Shown here: positions 40,921 through 48,819 of the stretch, one piece after another
Layout: the number at the start of each line of letters is the position of its first letter
How positions within the stretch are numbered: the stretch's first letter is position 1
Assembly (NCBI GenBank): GCA_031556725.1
Contig: JAVBSL010000009.1
Location: forward strand, 124,001-188,000
DNA length: 64,000 bases
Direction of reading: 5' to 3'
From: UBA935 sp031556725
GTDB lineage: Bacteria > Bacillota > Clostridia > Lachnospirales > Lachnospiraceae
Notes under the pieces: model-generated
What the model was told of the DNA's origin: nothing
The model's database searches: none
What the model saw: only the letters and a program-made list of their open reading frames with translations
Position numbers and translations under genes: made by a program

Positions 40921-42327
40921 ATGAAAGCTTTTATGGATAAAGACTTTTTATTATCCAACGACACTGCCAAAACTTTATTCCATGACTTTGCCGCCACCAC
41001 TCCGGTTCTGGACTATCATTGTCATATCAACCCCGAAGAAATTGCCAAAGACCGTAAGTTTGAGAACATTACTCAGGTATGGCTGGGAGGCGACCACTAT
41101 AAGTGGCGTTTTATGCGCTCCTGCGGCATAGACGAGAGTTTCATCACCGGCGATGCTTCCGATCATGATAAATTCATGAAGTGGGCCGAAGTTCTCGGAA
41201 AAGCCATCGGCAATCCGCTCTATCACTGGAGCCACCTGGAATTACAAAGATATTTTGGTTATCATGGAGTATTGAATAAAAATACTGCCGAAGAGGTCTG
41301 GAACCTTTGCAATGAAAAACTGGCTCAGGATTCCATGAGTGTCCGTAACCTCATCCGCCAGTCCAATGTAACCTTAATCTGTACCACCGATGATCCGGTA
41401 GATTCTCTGGAATGGCATCAGGCAATTGCCGAGGATGAAAGCTTCACGGTCCAGGTATTACCGGCATGGCGTCCCGATAAAGCCATGAATATCGAAAAAG
41501 CCGATTATACTGATTATCTTTCCCGCTTATCGGCGGTCAGCGGTATCGCTGTGGATTCTGTCGCATCATTGCAGGAAGCGCTGCGCTGCCGGATGGATTT
41601 CTTTGCTTCCATGGGCTGTAATGTTTCCGATCATGCCCTGGAGTACGTGATGTATGCACCTGCCTCCGAGGAAGAAATCAATGCCATTTTCAACAAGCGG
41701 ATGGCAGGCAATATGGTGACTAAAGAAGAAGAATTGCAATTTAAGACAGCCTTTATGCTGTTTGCGGGTCAGGAATATAACAAACGTAATTGGGTAATGC
41801 AGCTCCACTATGGCTGCAAACGCGATAATAATGCTCTGATGTATAACAAACTGGGACCGGATACCGGCTTTGACTGTATCAACAATTATGCTCCTTCTTC
41901 CCAAATGGCTGATTTCCTCAATGCTCTGGTTAAAACCAATACTTTGCCCAAAACGGTTATTTACAGCTTGAATCCCAATGACAATCAAGCCATCGGTACT
42001 ATTTTAGGATGCTTCCAGGATTCCAGTGCCGTAGCCAAGATCCAGCAGGGCAGCGCCTGGTGGTTTAACGACCACAAAATCGGTATGCAGGATCAGATGC
42101 TTTCTCTGGCAAGCCTTGGAAACCTGTCCGGATTCGTGGGCATGCTGACCGATTCCCGAAGCTTCCTGTCCTACACAAGACACGAATACTTCCGCCGTAT
42201 CCTCTGCAACCTCTTAGGTGAACTGGTAGAAAACGGCGAATTCCCAGAGGATATTAAGACACTTTCGGAAATCGTAAAGGATATCTCATACTACAACGCC
42301 GTGAGGTATTTTGAGTTCCAGGTGTAA
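40921..42327 (+). CDS. uxaC: Uronate isomerase
   Basis: A 468-residue amidohydrolase-superfamily enzyme converting D-galacturonate to D-tagaturonate (and glucuronate to fructuronate). The metal-binding DYHCHINPEEIAKDR (about 28-42), LICTTDDPVDSLEWH and MQLHYGCKRDNN are UxaC signatures, and the length is typical. The ATG giving MKAFMDKDFL has AAGGAGG upstream; a longer frame runs into the LacI-family gene. It is co-transcribed with that gene. Confidence 0.96.
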   Translation: MKAFMDKDFLLSNDTAKTLFHDFAATTPVLDYHCHINPEEIAKDRKFENITQVWLGGDHYKWRFMRSCGIDESFITGDASDHDKFMKWAEVLGKAIGNPLYHWSHLELQRYFGYHGVLNKNTAEEVWNLCNEKLAQDSMSVRNLIRQSNVTLICTTDDPVDSLEWHQAIAEDESFTVQVLPAWRPDKAMNIEKADYTDYLSRLSAVSGIAVDSVASLQEALRCRMDFFASMGCNVSDHALEYVMYAPASEEEINAIFNKRMAGNMVTKEEELQFKTAFMLFAGQEYNKRNWVMQLHYGCKRDNNALMYNKLGPDTGFDCINNYAPSSQMADFLNALVKTNTLPKTVIYSLNPNDNQAIGTILGCFQDSSAVAKIQQGSAWWFNDHKIGMQDQMLSLASLGNLSGFVGMLTDSRSFLSYTRHEYFRRILCNLLGELVENGEFPEDIKTLSEIVKDISYYNAVRYFEFQV

Positions 42328-42347
42328 GTAATGTTTTCCATCTAACT

Positions 42348-42387
42348 AAAAATGAGCAGAAAATTATAAAACTTTCTGCTCATTTTT
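42348..42387. terminator. Rho-independent terminator after uxaC
   Basis: A 15-bp stem (AAAAATGAGCAGAAA with its complement at 42373-42387) around a 10-nt loop, with A-run and T-run on opposite sides, so it can act for uxaC and for the convergent broken nuclease gene. Confidence 0.85.
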
Positions 42388-42403
42388 GCTACTGCTGTAG
42401 CAT

Positions 42404-43461
42404 TTATTTGTCAATTATGATCTTCAATGATTTTTCTATTTCCTCAATTGTAGGTAATGTGCTTACATAATCATTAGGCAGAAAATCGTTCAACTTATAC
42501 TCTGAAATTCCAATCGGCTGGCTGCTGGCCTCTAGTGAATATTCTGCCATTATATTATCCTTTGTTTTACATATAAGTAGTCCTAAAGTTTGATTATCCG
42601 ATTGCTTTTTCTTTTGATGGTTTATTGCTGCTACATAAACCCCTAATTGTCCGGTAAAAGATGGATCAAATTCACATACTTTCAATTCTATAACTACATA
42701 ACAGCAAAGTTCCAAATGATAAAAAAGTAAATCAATAAAGACCTCCTTTTCACCAATTTGCACTGGAACCTGCCGACCAACAAATGCAAATCCTTGTCCT
42801 AGTTCTAATAAAAATTTTGTTATATTAGAAGTCAATGCATCTTCAATTCTTTTTCCCTATATCCCTCACTTAATGTCAAAAAATCAAAATTATAAGGATC
42901 TTTTAAGGTTTCTTTTGCAAGATCACTTTGAGTATCTGGCAATAGTTTTGCAAAATTAGTTATTGCTTTCCCTTGCCTTTGATATAATCCTGTATCCATA
43001 AAATTTAATAAAATAGCTCTGCTCCAACCATTTTCCAATGTTTTATTAATATAAAACCACGCTTCCTCTACAGTCTGACATTTGGAAAACAATAATATTT
43101 GATGTCCCCATGGAATCATAAATATTTTTTCAAATTGGTCAACAGGCTGTTGACCAATTTGGAGCTTTTCAGAATAAAACAAATAAAATCGTTTCATATA
43201 TTTTAAATTTGTTACGGAAAACCCTTCCACCTTTGGAAATTCTGTTTTCAATTCCGCACTCATAGTAGAATAAATCTTATTTCCCCATTTGGATTCTGCC
43301 CCTTTTTGCACAATATCCTCTCCCAAATCCCAATAAAGCTGGAGCATTTCGGTATTTACACGTACTGCAGCTTTTAATTGACTCTGCTGAATTCTTGTTT
43401 TTATCCTTATCATCCATTCTCTAAAATATGAATCATTAAATATCTTTAAGTCTTCTGCCAT
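42404..43461 (-). pseudogene. YhcG-type PDDEXK nuclease-family gene (DUF1016) broken by a one-base deletion
   Basis: Two adjacent frames together encode one DUF1016/YhcG-like protein. The N-terminal part (42832-43461, 209 residues) carries LYWDLGEDIVQKGAESKWG and IPWGHQILL. The C-terminal part (42404-42835) carries the nuclease-like VGRQVPVQIGEKEVFIDLLF and CYVVIELK. The first frame ends REKEL-KMH-stop; one added G near 42847 would restore REKELEDALTSNITKF and join both parts seamlessly. It is thus a recent frameshift, or an assembly error. These proteins are linked to mobile and defence regions. The gene sits between the two halves of the pectin cluster, with its own promoter. Confidence 0.8.
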
Positions 43462-43528
43462 TTAGTTTACCTCTCAATTTAAATATTTGTACAATAAGCA
43501 GTTTCTTATTAATCGTTCATTGTTCTTC

Positions 43529-43537
43529 ATTATACCA
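43529..43537 (-). promoter_or_regulatory. Extended -10 promoter of the broken YhcG-type gene
   Basis: TGGTATAAT on the minus strand, an extended -10 box, about 70 bp before the ATG; the -35 region is poor. The rest of 43462-43672 is AT-rich and holds only a small palindrome, GTAGTTCT-GT-AGAACTAC, at 43617-43634. Confidence 0.55.
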
Positions 43538-43672
43538 CCTAAATATTCCCAATTCCATCCCCTATATACAACTATATATTTTAAACTCTGATAACTCCCA
43601 TGGTATCCCGTTCAACGTAGTTCTGTAGAACTACATTGATACACACAAGATCAAACAGCCACAACCTTGAGG

Positions 43673-43970
43673 GCGATTTCGGAAGTGCCGGGCGTACTAT
43701 AAAATCATACGGCCCGTAGACTTCAAATAAAAAGCCGGGCCGATATGCAATGGCACATTTATTCTGCGAGAATCCCTTTTTGCTGCAGAAATGAGACTTA
43801 AAATTCGTGGAGCTCACTTGTGCGAACACGAATTTTGCCTAAGGCTCATTGACGTGTTTAGCAAAACAGGATTTGAACAGAATAAATGTGCCATGCATAC
43901 CGACCCGGCTTTTCATTTGAAGTCCACGGGCCGCATTATTTTATATTACGCCCGGCCCTTCCGAAATCGC
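43673..43970 (-). repeat. Giant structured hairpin, copy 2 (after kdgK)
   Basis: A 298-nt quasi-palindrome starting 25 bases after the kdgK stop codon. GCGATTTCGG (43673-43682) pairs with CCGAAATCGC (43961-43970). Arms of about 95 bp pair with only about eight substitutions and one bulge. Five of these are G-U pairs if the minus strand (the kdgK sense strand) is transcribed, but A-C mismatches on the other strand. The inner core matches copy 1, with compensatory changes (TTTTGCT/AGCAAAA against TTTTGCC/GGCAAAA; apical CAC/GTG against CGC/GCG). Short open frames through it are by-products of the palindrome. Confidence 0.88.
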
Positions 43971-43994
43971 TTCATAACCTTCATAACCTACCTA

Positions 43995-45020
43995 CTAGCG
44001 CTGTACCCTTCCGGAGCCATCGCCACCGGCCAGTTTCTGTACTTCTTCTACCGACATCTGGTTAAAGTCGCCTTCGATGGAGTGTTTCAGGCAGCTTGCT
44101 GCTACCGCAAATTCGATGGTTTCCTGCATACCGTACTCCTGCAGGCAAGAGTAGATCAAACCGGCACCAAAGGAATCACCGCCGCCTACGCGGTCAACAA
44201 TATGCATCAGATACTCTTTACTGAAATAGTAATCACTGCCGTCATAAAGCATTGCTGCCCAGCGGTTATCATTGGCGGAAATGGAGCTTCTTAAGGTAAT
44301 TGCCACCTTGGCGAAACCGAAACGGTCAGCCAGCTGCTTAGCCACATCCTTATAGCCGTCATGATTTACCTGTCCGCTGGTAACGTCGGTACCTGCTGAT
44401 TTGATCCCGAATACATCTCCGGCATCCTCTTCATTGGCAATACATACATCCACGTACTGGCAAAGTTCTGCCATAACCTGTCCGGCTTTTTCCTTGGACC
44501 ACAATTTATTTCTGTAGTTTAAGTCACAACTGATGGTAATATTTTTTTCTTTGGCTTTTTTACAAGCTTCCAGACAAATAGCTGCTACTTCATCGTTAAG
44601 TGCGGGGGTGATTCCGGTAAAATGGAACCAGTCTACCCCTTCAAAAATGGCATCCCAGTCAAAATCAGCCTTGGTTGCGGTGGCAATGGAAGCTCCCGCA
44701 CGGTCATAAATAACCTTGGAAGGCCGCTGACTTGCGCCTTTTTCCAAAAAGTAAATGCCCACACGATCACCGCCGCGGGTAATCAGGGAGGTATCCACTC
44801 CATATCTTCGCAGGGAGTTAACCGCTGCCTGACCGATATCATGCTTCGGCAGTTTGGTTACGAACTTGGCATCCAGGCCATAGTTAGCCAGGGATACAGC
44901 AACATTTGCTTCTCCGCCGCCGAAGGTAGCTCCGTAGCTTTCAGCCTGAACGAAACGATAGTAGCCTTCTGGGGCCAGTCTTAACATAATTTCTCCAAAG
45001 GTAATTACTCTTTTACTCAT
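43995..45020 (-). CDS. kdgK: 2-keto-3-deoxygluconate kinase (PfkB family)
   Basis: A 341-residue ribokinase-family enzyme phosphorylating KDG to KDPG. The N-terminal substrate region FGEIMLRLAPEGYYRF and GGGEANVAVSLANYG (about 35-49) and the C-terminal anion-hole motif RVGGGDSFGAGLIYS with the catalytic Asp are present. It is slightly longer than typical KdgK because of a short Gly/Arg-rich tail. It is the last gene of the kduI-kduD-aldolase-kdgK operon and takes product from both uronate branches. Confidence 0.92.
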   Translation of the reverse strand: MSKRVITFGEIMLRLAPEGYYRFVQAESYGATFGGGEANVAVSLANYGLDAKFVTKLPKHDIGQAAVNSLRRYGVDTSLITRGGDRVGIYFLEKGASQRPSKVIYDRAGASIATATKADFDWDAIFEGVDWFHFTGITPALNDEVAAICLEACKKAKEKNITISCDLNYRNKLWSKEKAGQVMAELCQYVDVCIANEEDAGDVFGIKSAGTDVTSGQVNHDGYKDVAKQLADRFGFAKVAITLRSSISANDNRWAAMLYDGSDYYFSKEYLMHIVDRVGGGDSFGAGLIYSCLQEYGMQETIEFAVAASCLKHSIEGDFNQMSVEEVQKLAGGDGSGRVQR

Positions 45021-45035
45021 TTTAATTTTTCCTTT

Positions 45036-45998
45036 CTATTTTTGTACTAAGTGAACGGCAAAGCTGCCAATTTCCTGTTCAAAATAAATAGCTGCCAGAT
45101 TTCCTTTGGCATTGTATTTGGCACTTTCTTTGTTAAATACAAAGCCCTGTTTTTCCAGATGGTAAACCGCCCGTTCGATATAGTTGGTTCCCACGGCAAT
45201 ATGGCCGTTAGCGCCCAGATAGGGAGCTTTCATAATCTCAAATCCGCTGCCCACAAAAATGGAGCTGTTTCCGTCCTTCTTTTCAAATCCAAATAAACTT
45301 TGGAAAGAATCGGCAACCGAATGTGCTTCTCCTTCATTAGCCGCATTGATACCGATATGTCTCAGTTCAAAGCCCAGCATACTGTTTACCGCTTCTCTGG
45401 TCAGAGCCGTAATCTGGTCAAATTCACCGGCTTCCACCAGCTCCGGCTTCACCATCCAGCTGCCGCCGCAGGCAATAATCTTGCCAAAATCCAGATACTC
45501 TTTTAAGTTCTTGGCACTGATACCGCCGGTAGGCATGAATTTCATATTGGTATAGGGCGCTGCCATAGCCTTGATCATGGCAATTCCGCCGGCTGCTTCA
45601 GCGGGGAAGAATTTCACCACTTCCAGCCCTAATTCGATTGCCTGTTCCACATCACTGGGATTGGCACATCCCGGAACTACCGGAATGTTTTTATCCACAC
45701 AATATTTTACCACTTTAGGGTTAAGACCCGGGCTGACGATAAACTTGGCACCGGCATTCACCGCCTGATCCACCTGTTCTGTAGTCAGTACTGTTCCGGC
45801 TCCCACCAGCATTTCCGGAAAGTTATCAGCCATTTCCTTAATTGCTGCTTCCGCAGCAGCCGTCCGGAAGGTTACCTCCGCACAAGGCAGTCCCCCGTCA
45901 CATAAAGCCTTCGCCAATGGCTTGGCATCCTTTGCATCATTTATGGCGATAACCGGGACAATCCCGATCTTTGAAATCTGTTCCAATACCTGATTCAT
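45036..45998 (-). CDS. eda: KDPG aldolase fused to a glyoxalase/VOC-like domain
   Basis: A 320-residue protein. Residues 1-205 are a normal KDPG/KHG class I aldolase: catalytic Glu41 in CAEVTFR, the Schiff-base Lys129 in LEVVKFFPAE, phosphate loop PTGGIS (about 156-161). It splits KDPG into pyruvate and glyceraldehyde-3-phosphate. Residues about 208-320 (FELRHIGINAANEG to AVHLVQK) are an extra domain with the beta-alpha-beta-beta-beta look of the VOC superfamily and a His near its start (H214). Usual Eda proteins stop near residue 213. The gene lies 15 bp upstream of kdgK and 13 bp after the kduD-like gene. Confidence 0.9.
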   Translation of the reverse strand: MNQVLEQISKIGIVPVIAINDAKDAKPLAKALCDGGLPCAEVTFRTAAAEAAIKEMADNFPEMLVGAGTVLTTEQVDQAVNAGAKFIVSPGLNPKVVKYCVDKNIPVVPGCANPSDVEQAIELGLEVVKFFPAEAAGGIAMIKAMAAPYTNMKFMPTGGISAKNLKEYLDFGKIIACGGSWMVKPELVEAGEFDQITALTREAVNSMLGFELRHIGINAANEGEAHSVADSFQSLFGFEKKDGNSSIFVGSGFEIMKAPYLGANGHIAVGTNYIERAVYHLEKQGFVFNKESAKYNAKGNLAAIYFEQEIGSFAVHLVQK

Positions 45999-46011
45999 CT
46001 TACTCTCCTTC

Positions 46012-46815
46012 CTACTGAGGCTGTTTGCCGATATAAGCCAAAATACCGCCGTCTACGTAAAGAATATGTCCATTTACAAAATCAGAAGCTTCCGAAGCAA
46101 GGAACACCGCCGGTCCCATTAAATCTTCGGGATTTCCCCAACGTGCTGCCGGTGTTTTGGCAATAATGAACTGATCAAAAGGATGTCTGGAACCATCTTC
46201 CTGTAATTCTCTCAGGGGCGCAGTCTGAGGGGTGGCAATATAGCCGGGACCAATGCCGTTACACTGAATATTTGCTTCACCGTATTCGGAAGCGATATTT
46301 TTGGTAAGCATCTTTAAACCGCCTTTTGCTGCCGCATATGCCGAAACGGTTTCACGTCCCAGTTCACTCATCATGGAACAGATGTTAATAACCTTTCCGC
46401 CGCCTTTTTTGATCATGGCAGGAATCACTGCTTTGGCAACAATAAAGGGGGCGTTTAAGTCAATATCAATTACCTGCCTGAAATCTTCTACACTCATTTC
46501 ACACATGGGGATTCTTTTGATGATACCGGCATTGTTTACCAGAATATCAATCACGCCAACTTCTTTTTCAATCTGCGCAACCATGGCCTGTACTGCTTCT
46601 TCATCGGTTACGTCACACATATAGCCGTGGGCCTCGATACCGATTTCTTTGTAAGCTTCAACACCTGCTTCTACTTTCTCCTGGATGCGATCGTTAAAAC
46701 AGATAGTTGCTCCTGCTTCGGCATAAGCTTTTGCAATGGCAAATCCGATTCCGTAAGATGCTCCCGTTACTAATGCTACTTTTCCTTTCAATGAAAAACT
46801 GTTCATAATACTCAT
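46012..46815 (-). CDS. kduD: 2-deoxy-D-gluconate 3-dehydrogenase / DKII reductase (SDR)
   Basis: A 267-residue short-chain dehydrogenase. The cofactor motif is TGASYGIG (near residue 20), followed by NNAG, catalytic Ser in NICSMMS and YxxxK in SAYAAAKGG. KduD reduces 2,5-diketo-3-deoxygluconate to KDG. The best start is the ATG at 46815: a TTG five codons earlier lies inside the GGAGG ribosome site. A 5-keto-gluconate dehydrogenase is possible by sequence, but the position right after kduI favours KduD. Confidence 0.88.
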   Translation of the reverse strand: MSIMNSFSLKGKVALVTGASYGIGFAIAKAYAEAGATICFNDRIQEKVEAGVEAYKEIGIEAHGYMCDVTDEEAVQAMVAQIEKEVGVIDILVNNAGIIKRIPMCEMSVEDFRQVIDIDLNAPFIVAKAVIPAMIKKGGGKVINICSMMSELGRETVSAYAAAKGGLKMLTKNIASEYGEANIQCNGIGPGYIATPQTAPLRELQEDGSRHPFDQFIIAKTPAARWGNPEDLMGPAVFLASEASDFVNGHILYVDGGILAYIGKQPQ

Positions 46816-46831
46816 CTTCTTTTCCTCCAAA

Positions 46832-47692
46832 TTATTTTAAGTCTTTATTTGCGATGCCGTCCATATCGGTAAATTCCTGATTTTCTCCCACCATTCCCCA
46901 GATAAAGGTATATGCTCTGGAGCCGCTGCCGGAGTGAATGGACCAACTGGGTGAAATCACTGCTTCTTCGTTATGCATAACAATATGTCTGGTTTCCGTA
47001 GGTTCACCCATATAATGCATTACAAAAGCATCTTCGGGCATTTCAAAATACAGATATACTTCCATTCTTCTGTCATGGGTGTGACTTGGCATGGTATTCC
47101 ATACACTTCCCGGTTTTAATGCAGTCATTCCCATTACCAACTGGCAGCTTTCCACCTGTCCGGGCAGGATGTACTTATTAATTACCCGGTGATTGGATTC
47201 TTCCAGACATCCCAGTTCCACTTTATTTTCATCCTTAATGATGATAACACCCTCTTCCGGTGTTCCTTCCAGTTTGATTAAAACAGTGGGATAGGTTTTA
47301 TGCGCCGGTGCGCTGTTTAAGTAAAATTTAGCCGGTTCGTTCGGATTTTCACTGGCAAAGCTGATATCCTTTGCACCAAGACCGATGTACATACCATCTT
47401 TATAACCCAGGGAATATACCCTTCCGTCCACGGTCACGCTTCCATTTCCGCCGATATTGATGATTCCCATTTCTCTTCTCTGTAAAAAATATTCTGCACG
47501 AAGTTCATCTCCGGCTGTCAGGGCCAGGGGGGTGGTCGGCACTGCGGCGCCGGTGATAATACGATCGATATGGCTGTATACCAGCTTGATCTCTCCCGGT
47601 ACGAACAGGTTCTGGATCAAAAATTCCTCCCTCAAGCGTTCGGTTGTATAATGTTTCACATCTTTGGGTGATGCTGCGGTTCTAAGTTCCAT
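46832..47692 (-). CDS. kduI: 5-keto-4-deoxyuronate isomerase
   Basis: A 286-residue cupin isomerase converting DKI, the open form of unsaturated galacturonate, to DKII. MPSHTHDRRMEVYLYFE near residue 195 carries the metal-binding His and Glu residues, and GSRAYTFIWGMVGEN at the C-terminus is characteristic. I use the ATG giving MELRTAASP because AAAGGAG stands eight bases upstream; an ATG six codons earlier overlaps that site. It is the first gene of the kdu-eda-kdgK operon and diverges from an AraC regulator. Confidence 0.94.
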   Translation of the reverse strand: MELRTAASPKDVKHYTTERLREEFLIQNLFVPGEIKLVYSHIDRIITGAAVPTTPLALTAGDELRAEYFLQRREMGIINIGGNGSVTVDGRVYSLGYKDGMYIGLGAKDISFASENPNEPAKFYLNSAPAHKTYPTVLIKLEGTPEEGVIIIKDENKVELGCLEESNHRVINKYILPGQVESCQLVMGMTALKPGSVWNTMPSHTHDRRMEVYLYFEMPEDAFVMHYMGEPTETRHIVMHNEEAVISPSWSIHSGSGSRAYTFIWGMVGENQEFTDMDGIANKDLK

Positions 47693-47863
47693 TTGTTTTA
47701 CTCCTTTCATTTATCTATACATGCTGCTTTTTCATCTAGTGCTATTGTACCATACAATTTTTTCAATGTCTTTGCGTTTATTGCCTAAAACATGGCAAAT
47801 CTTGAACCAATGTGGTATACTTGAACCGAAACCGGATTATTACTCTGCGAAAGGATGGATACC
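47693..47863. promoter_or_regulatory. Divergent control region of kduI and an AraC-type gene
   Basis: A TACAAT -10 box for the kdu operon lies at 47744-47749 on the minus strand, without a good -35, which suits activator dependence. CTTGAACC occurs twice (47801-47808 and 47820-47827) as a 19-bp-spaced direct repeat, a possible AraC-type binding site. TATACT (47816-47821) is a possible -10 for the plus-strand gene. No LacI operator is visible here. Confidence 0.4.
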
Positions 47864-48727
47864 ATGAAAGAACTGACTTCCTGTAAACTGGCTGTGGAAA
47901 ACTGTATGAACCAGAAATATTTTGCCATTGCCCACTTATATAAAGAAGAAAAGGTCATGAATATGCACATTCACGACTGCTATGAGATCTATTATTCCAT
48001 TTCCGGCGGCAAACAGTTTTTGATCGATAACAAATTTTATGATATCAGTCCCGGCGATGTCTTCATTATTAATCAATACGAGAGTCATTATCTGACCCAG
48101 ATCGATTCCGAGGTTCATGAACGGCTTGTGCTATCGGTTCATCCTGAGTTTGTTAAAAGCTTATCTTCCCCGGAAACCGATTTAGGCTATTGTTTTACCC
48201 AGCATGGCGAGCATTTCAGTCATCGTCTTTCTTTAACCAAAGAACAGCAAAACCGTTTTCTGTATTATGTCAATAAAATCATCAGTTCCAACGGCTACGG
48301 CCACGATCTTGCCGAGCGTTCCGCTTTTATCGATTTAATGCTGCTCCTCAACACCGCTTATTATTCCGTGTCCCAGGAGGAAACTGCGCAAATGATCGTT
48401 TCCCGTCCCAATAAACAGGTGGATGAGATTCTTGCCTATATCAATTCTCATATCCATGAAATGATTTCTATTGATGATTTGGCAAACAACTTTTTTTTAA
48501 GTACTTCCTATGTCTGCCGGGTGTTCAAATCAGCCACCGGCATGACTATTAATAAGTACATTACCGCCAGACGCATCAGTATCGCCAAAGCCCTCCTCAC
48601 CGAAGGTTTAAGCGTGAATGATGTCTGTGAACAATGCGGTTATAATGATTACAGTAATTTTGTTAAGACATTTACCAAATCAGTGGGACTTTCTCCCAAA
48701 AAATATGCTCAGGCTGCGCTTTCATAA
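47864..48727 (+). CDS. AraC-family regulator with cupin sensor
   Basis: A 287-residue cytoplasmic regulator. An N-terminal cupin (HIHDCYEIYYSISGG to GDVFIINQYESHY, about residues 30-75) is expected to bind a sugar. The C-terminal AraC domain (about 190-287) has IDDLANNFFLSTSYVCRVFK and CGYNDYSNFVKTFTKSVG. The ATG at 47864 follows AAAGGA by eight bases; another ATG three codons earlier is too close to it. Divergence from kduI marks it as the likely activator of the kdu operon. Confidence 0.9.
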   Translation: MKELTSCKLAVENCMNQKYFAIAHLYKEEKVMNMHIHDCYEIYYSISGGKQFLIDNKFYDISPGDVFIINQYESHYLTQIDSEVHERLVLSVHPEFVKSLSSPETDLGYCFTQHGEHFSHRLSLTKEQQNRFLYYVNKIISSNGYGHDLAERSAFIDLMLLLNTAYYSVSQEETAQMIVSRPNKQVDEILAYINSHIHEMISIDDLANNFFLSTSYVCRVFKSATGMTINKYITARRISIAKALLTEGLSVNDVCEQCGYNDYSNFVKTFTKSVGLSPKKYAQAALS

Positions 48728-48751
48728 ATACGTAAATATTACCAAATTCTA

Positions 48752-48780
48752 TTGACCCTTTTTACAAAATAGTATATCAT
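48752..48780 (+). promoter_or_regulatory. Sigma-A promoter of pckA
   Basis: TTGACC, exactly 17 nt, TATCAT, 39 bp before the ATG. Confidence 0.7.
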
Positions 48781-48819
48781 TAAAACTTGAGAAATTATTT
48801 CAAAAAGGAGAGAAAATAT

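Noticed and set aside
36508..43970. Insertion sequence or MITE explanation for the repeated core
   Set aside because: No transposase, no short target duplication, and the terminal arms differ between copies while staying self-complementary, unlike normal terminal inverted repeats. Kept as an open alternative only.
43581..44294. Two overlapping open frames (43581-43829 minus; 43791-44294 plus)
   Set aside because: They run through the arms of the giant hairpin and into the 3' end of kdgK on the opposite strand. Their similar peptides arise because the arms are inverted copies, not because they are genes.
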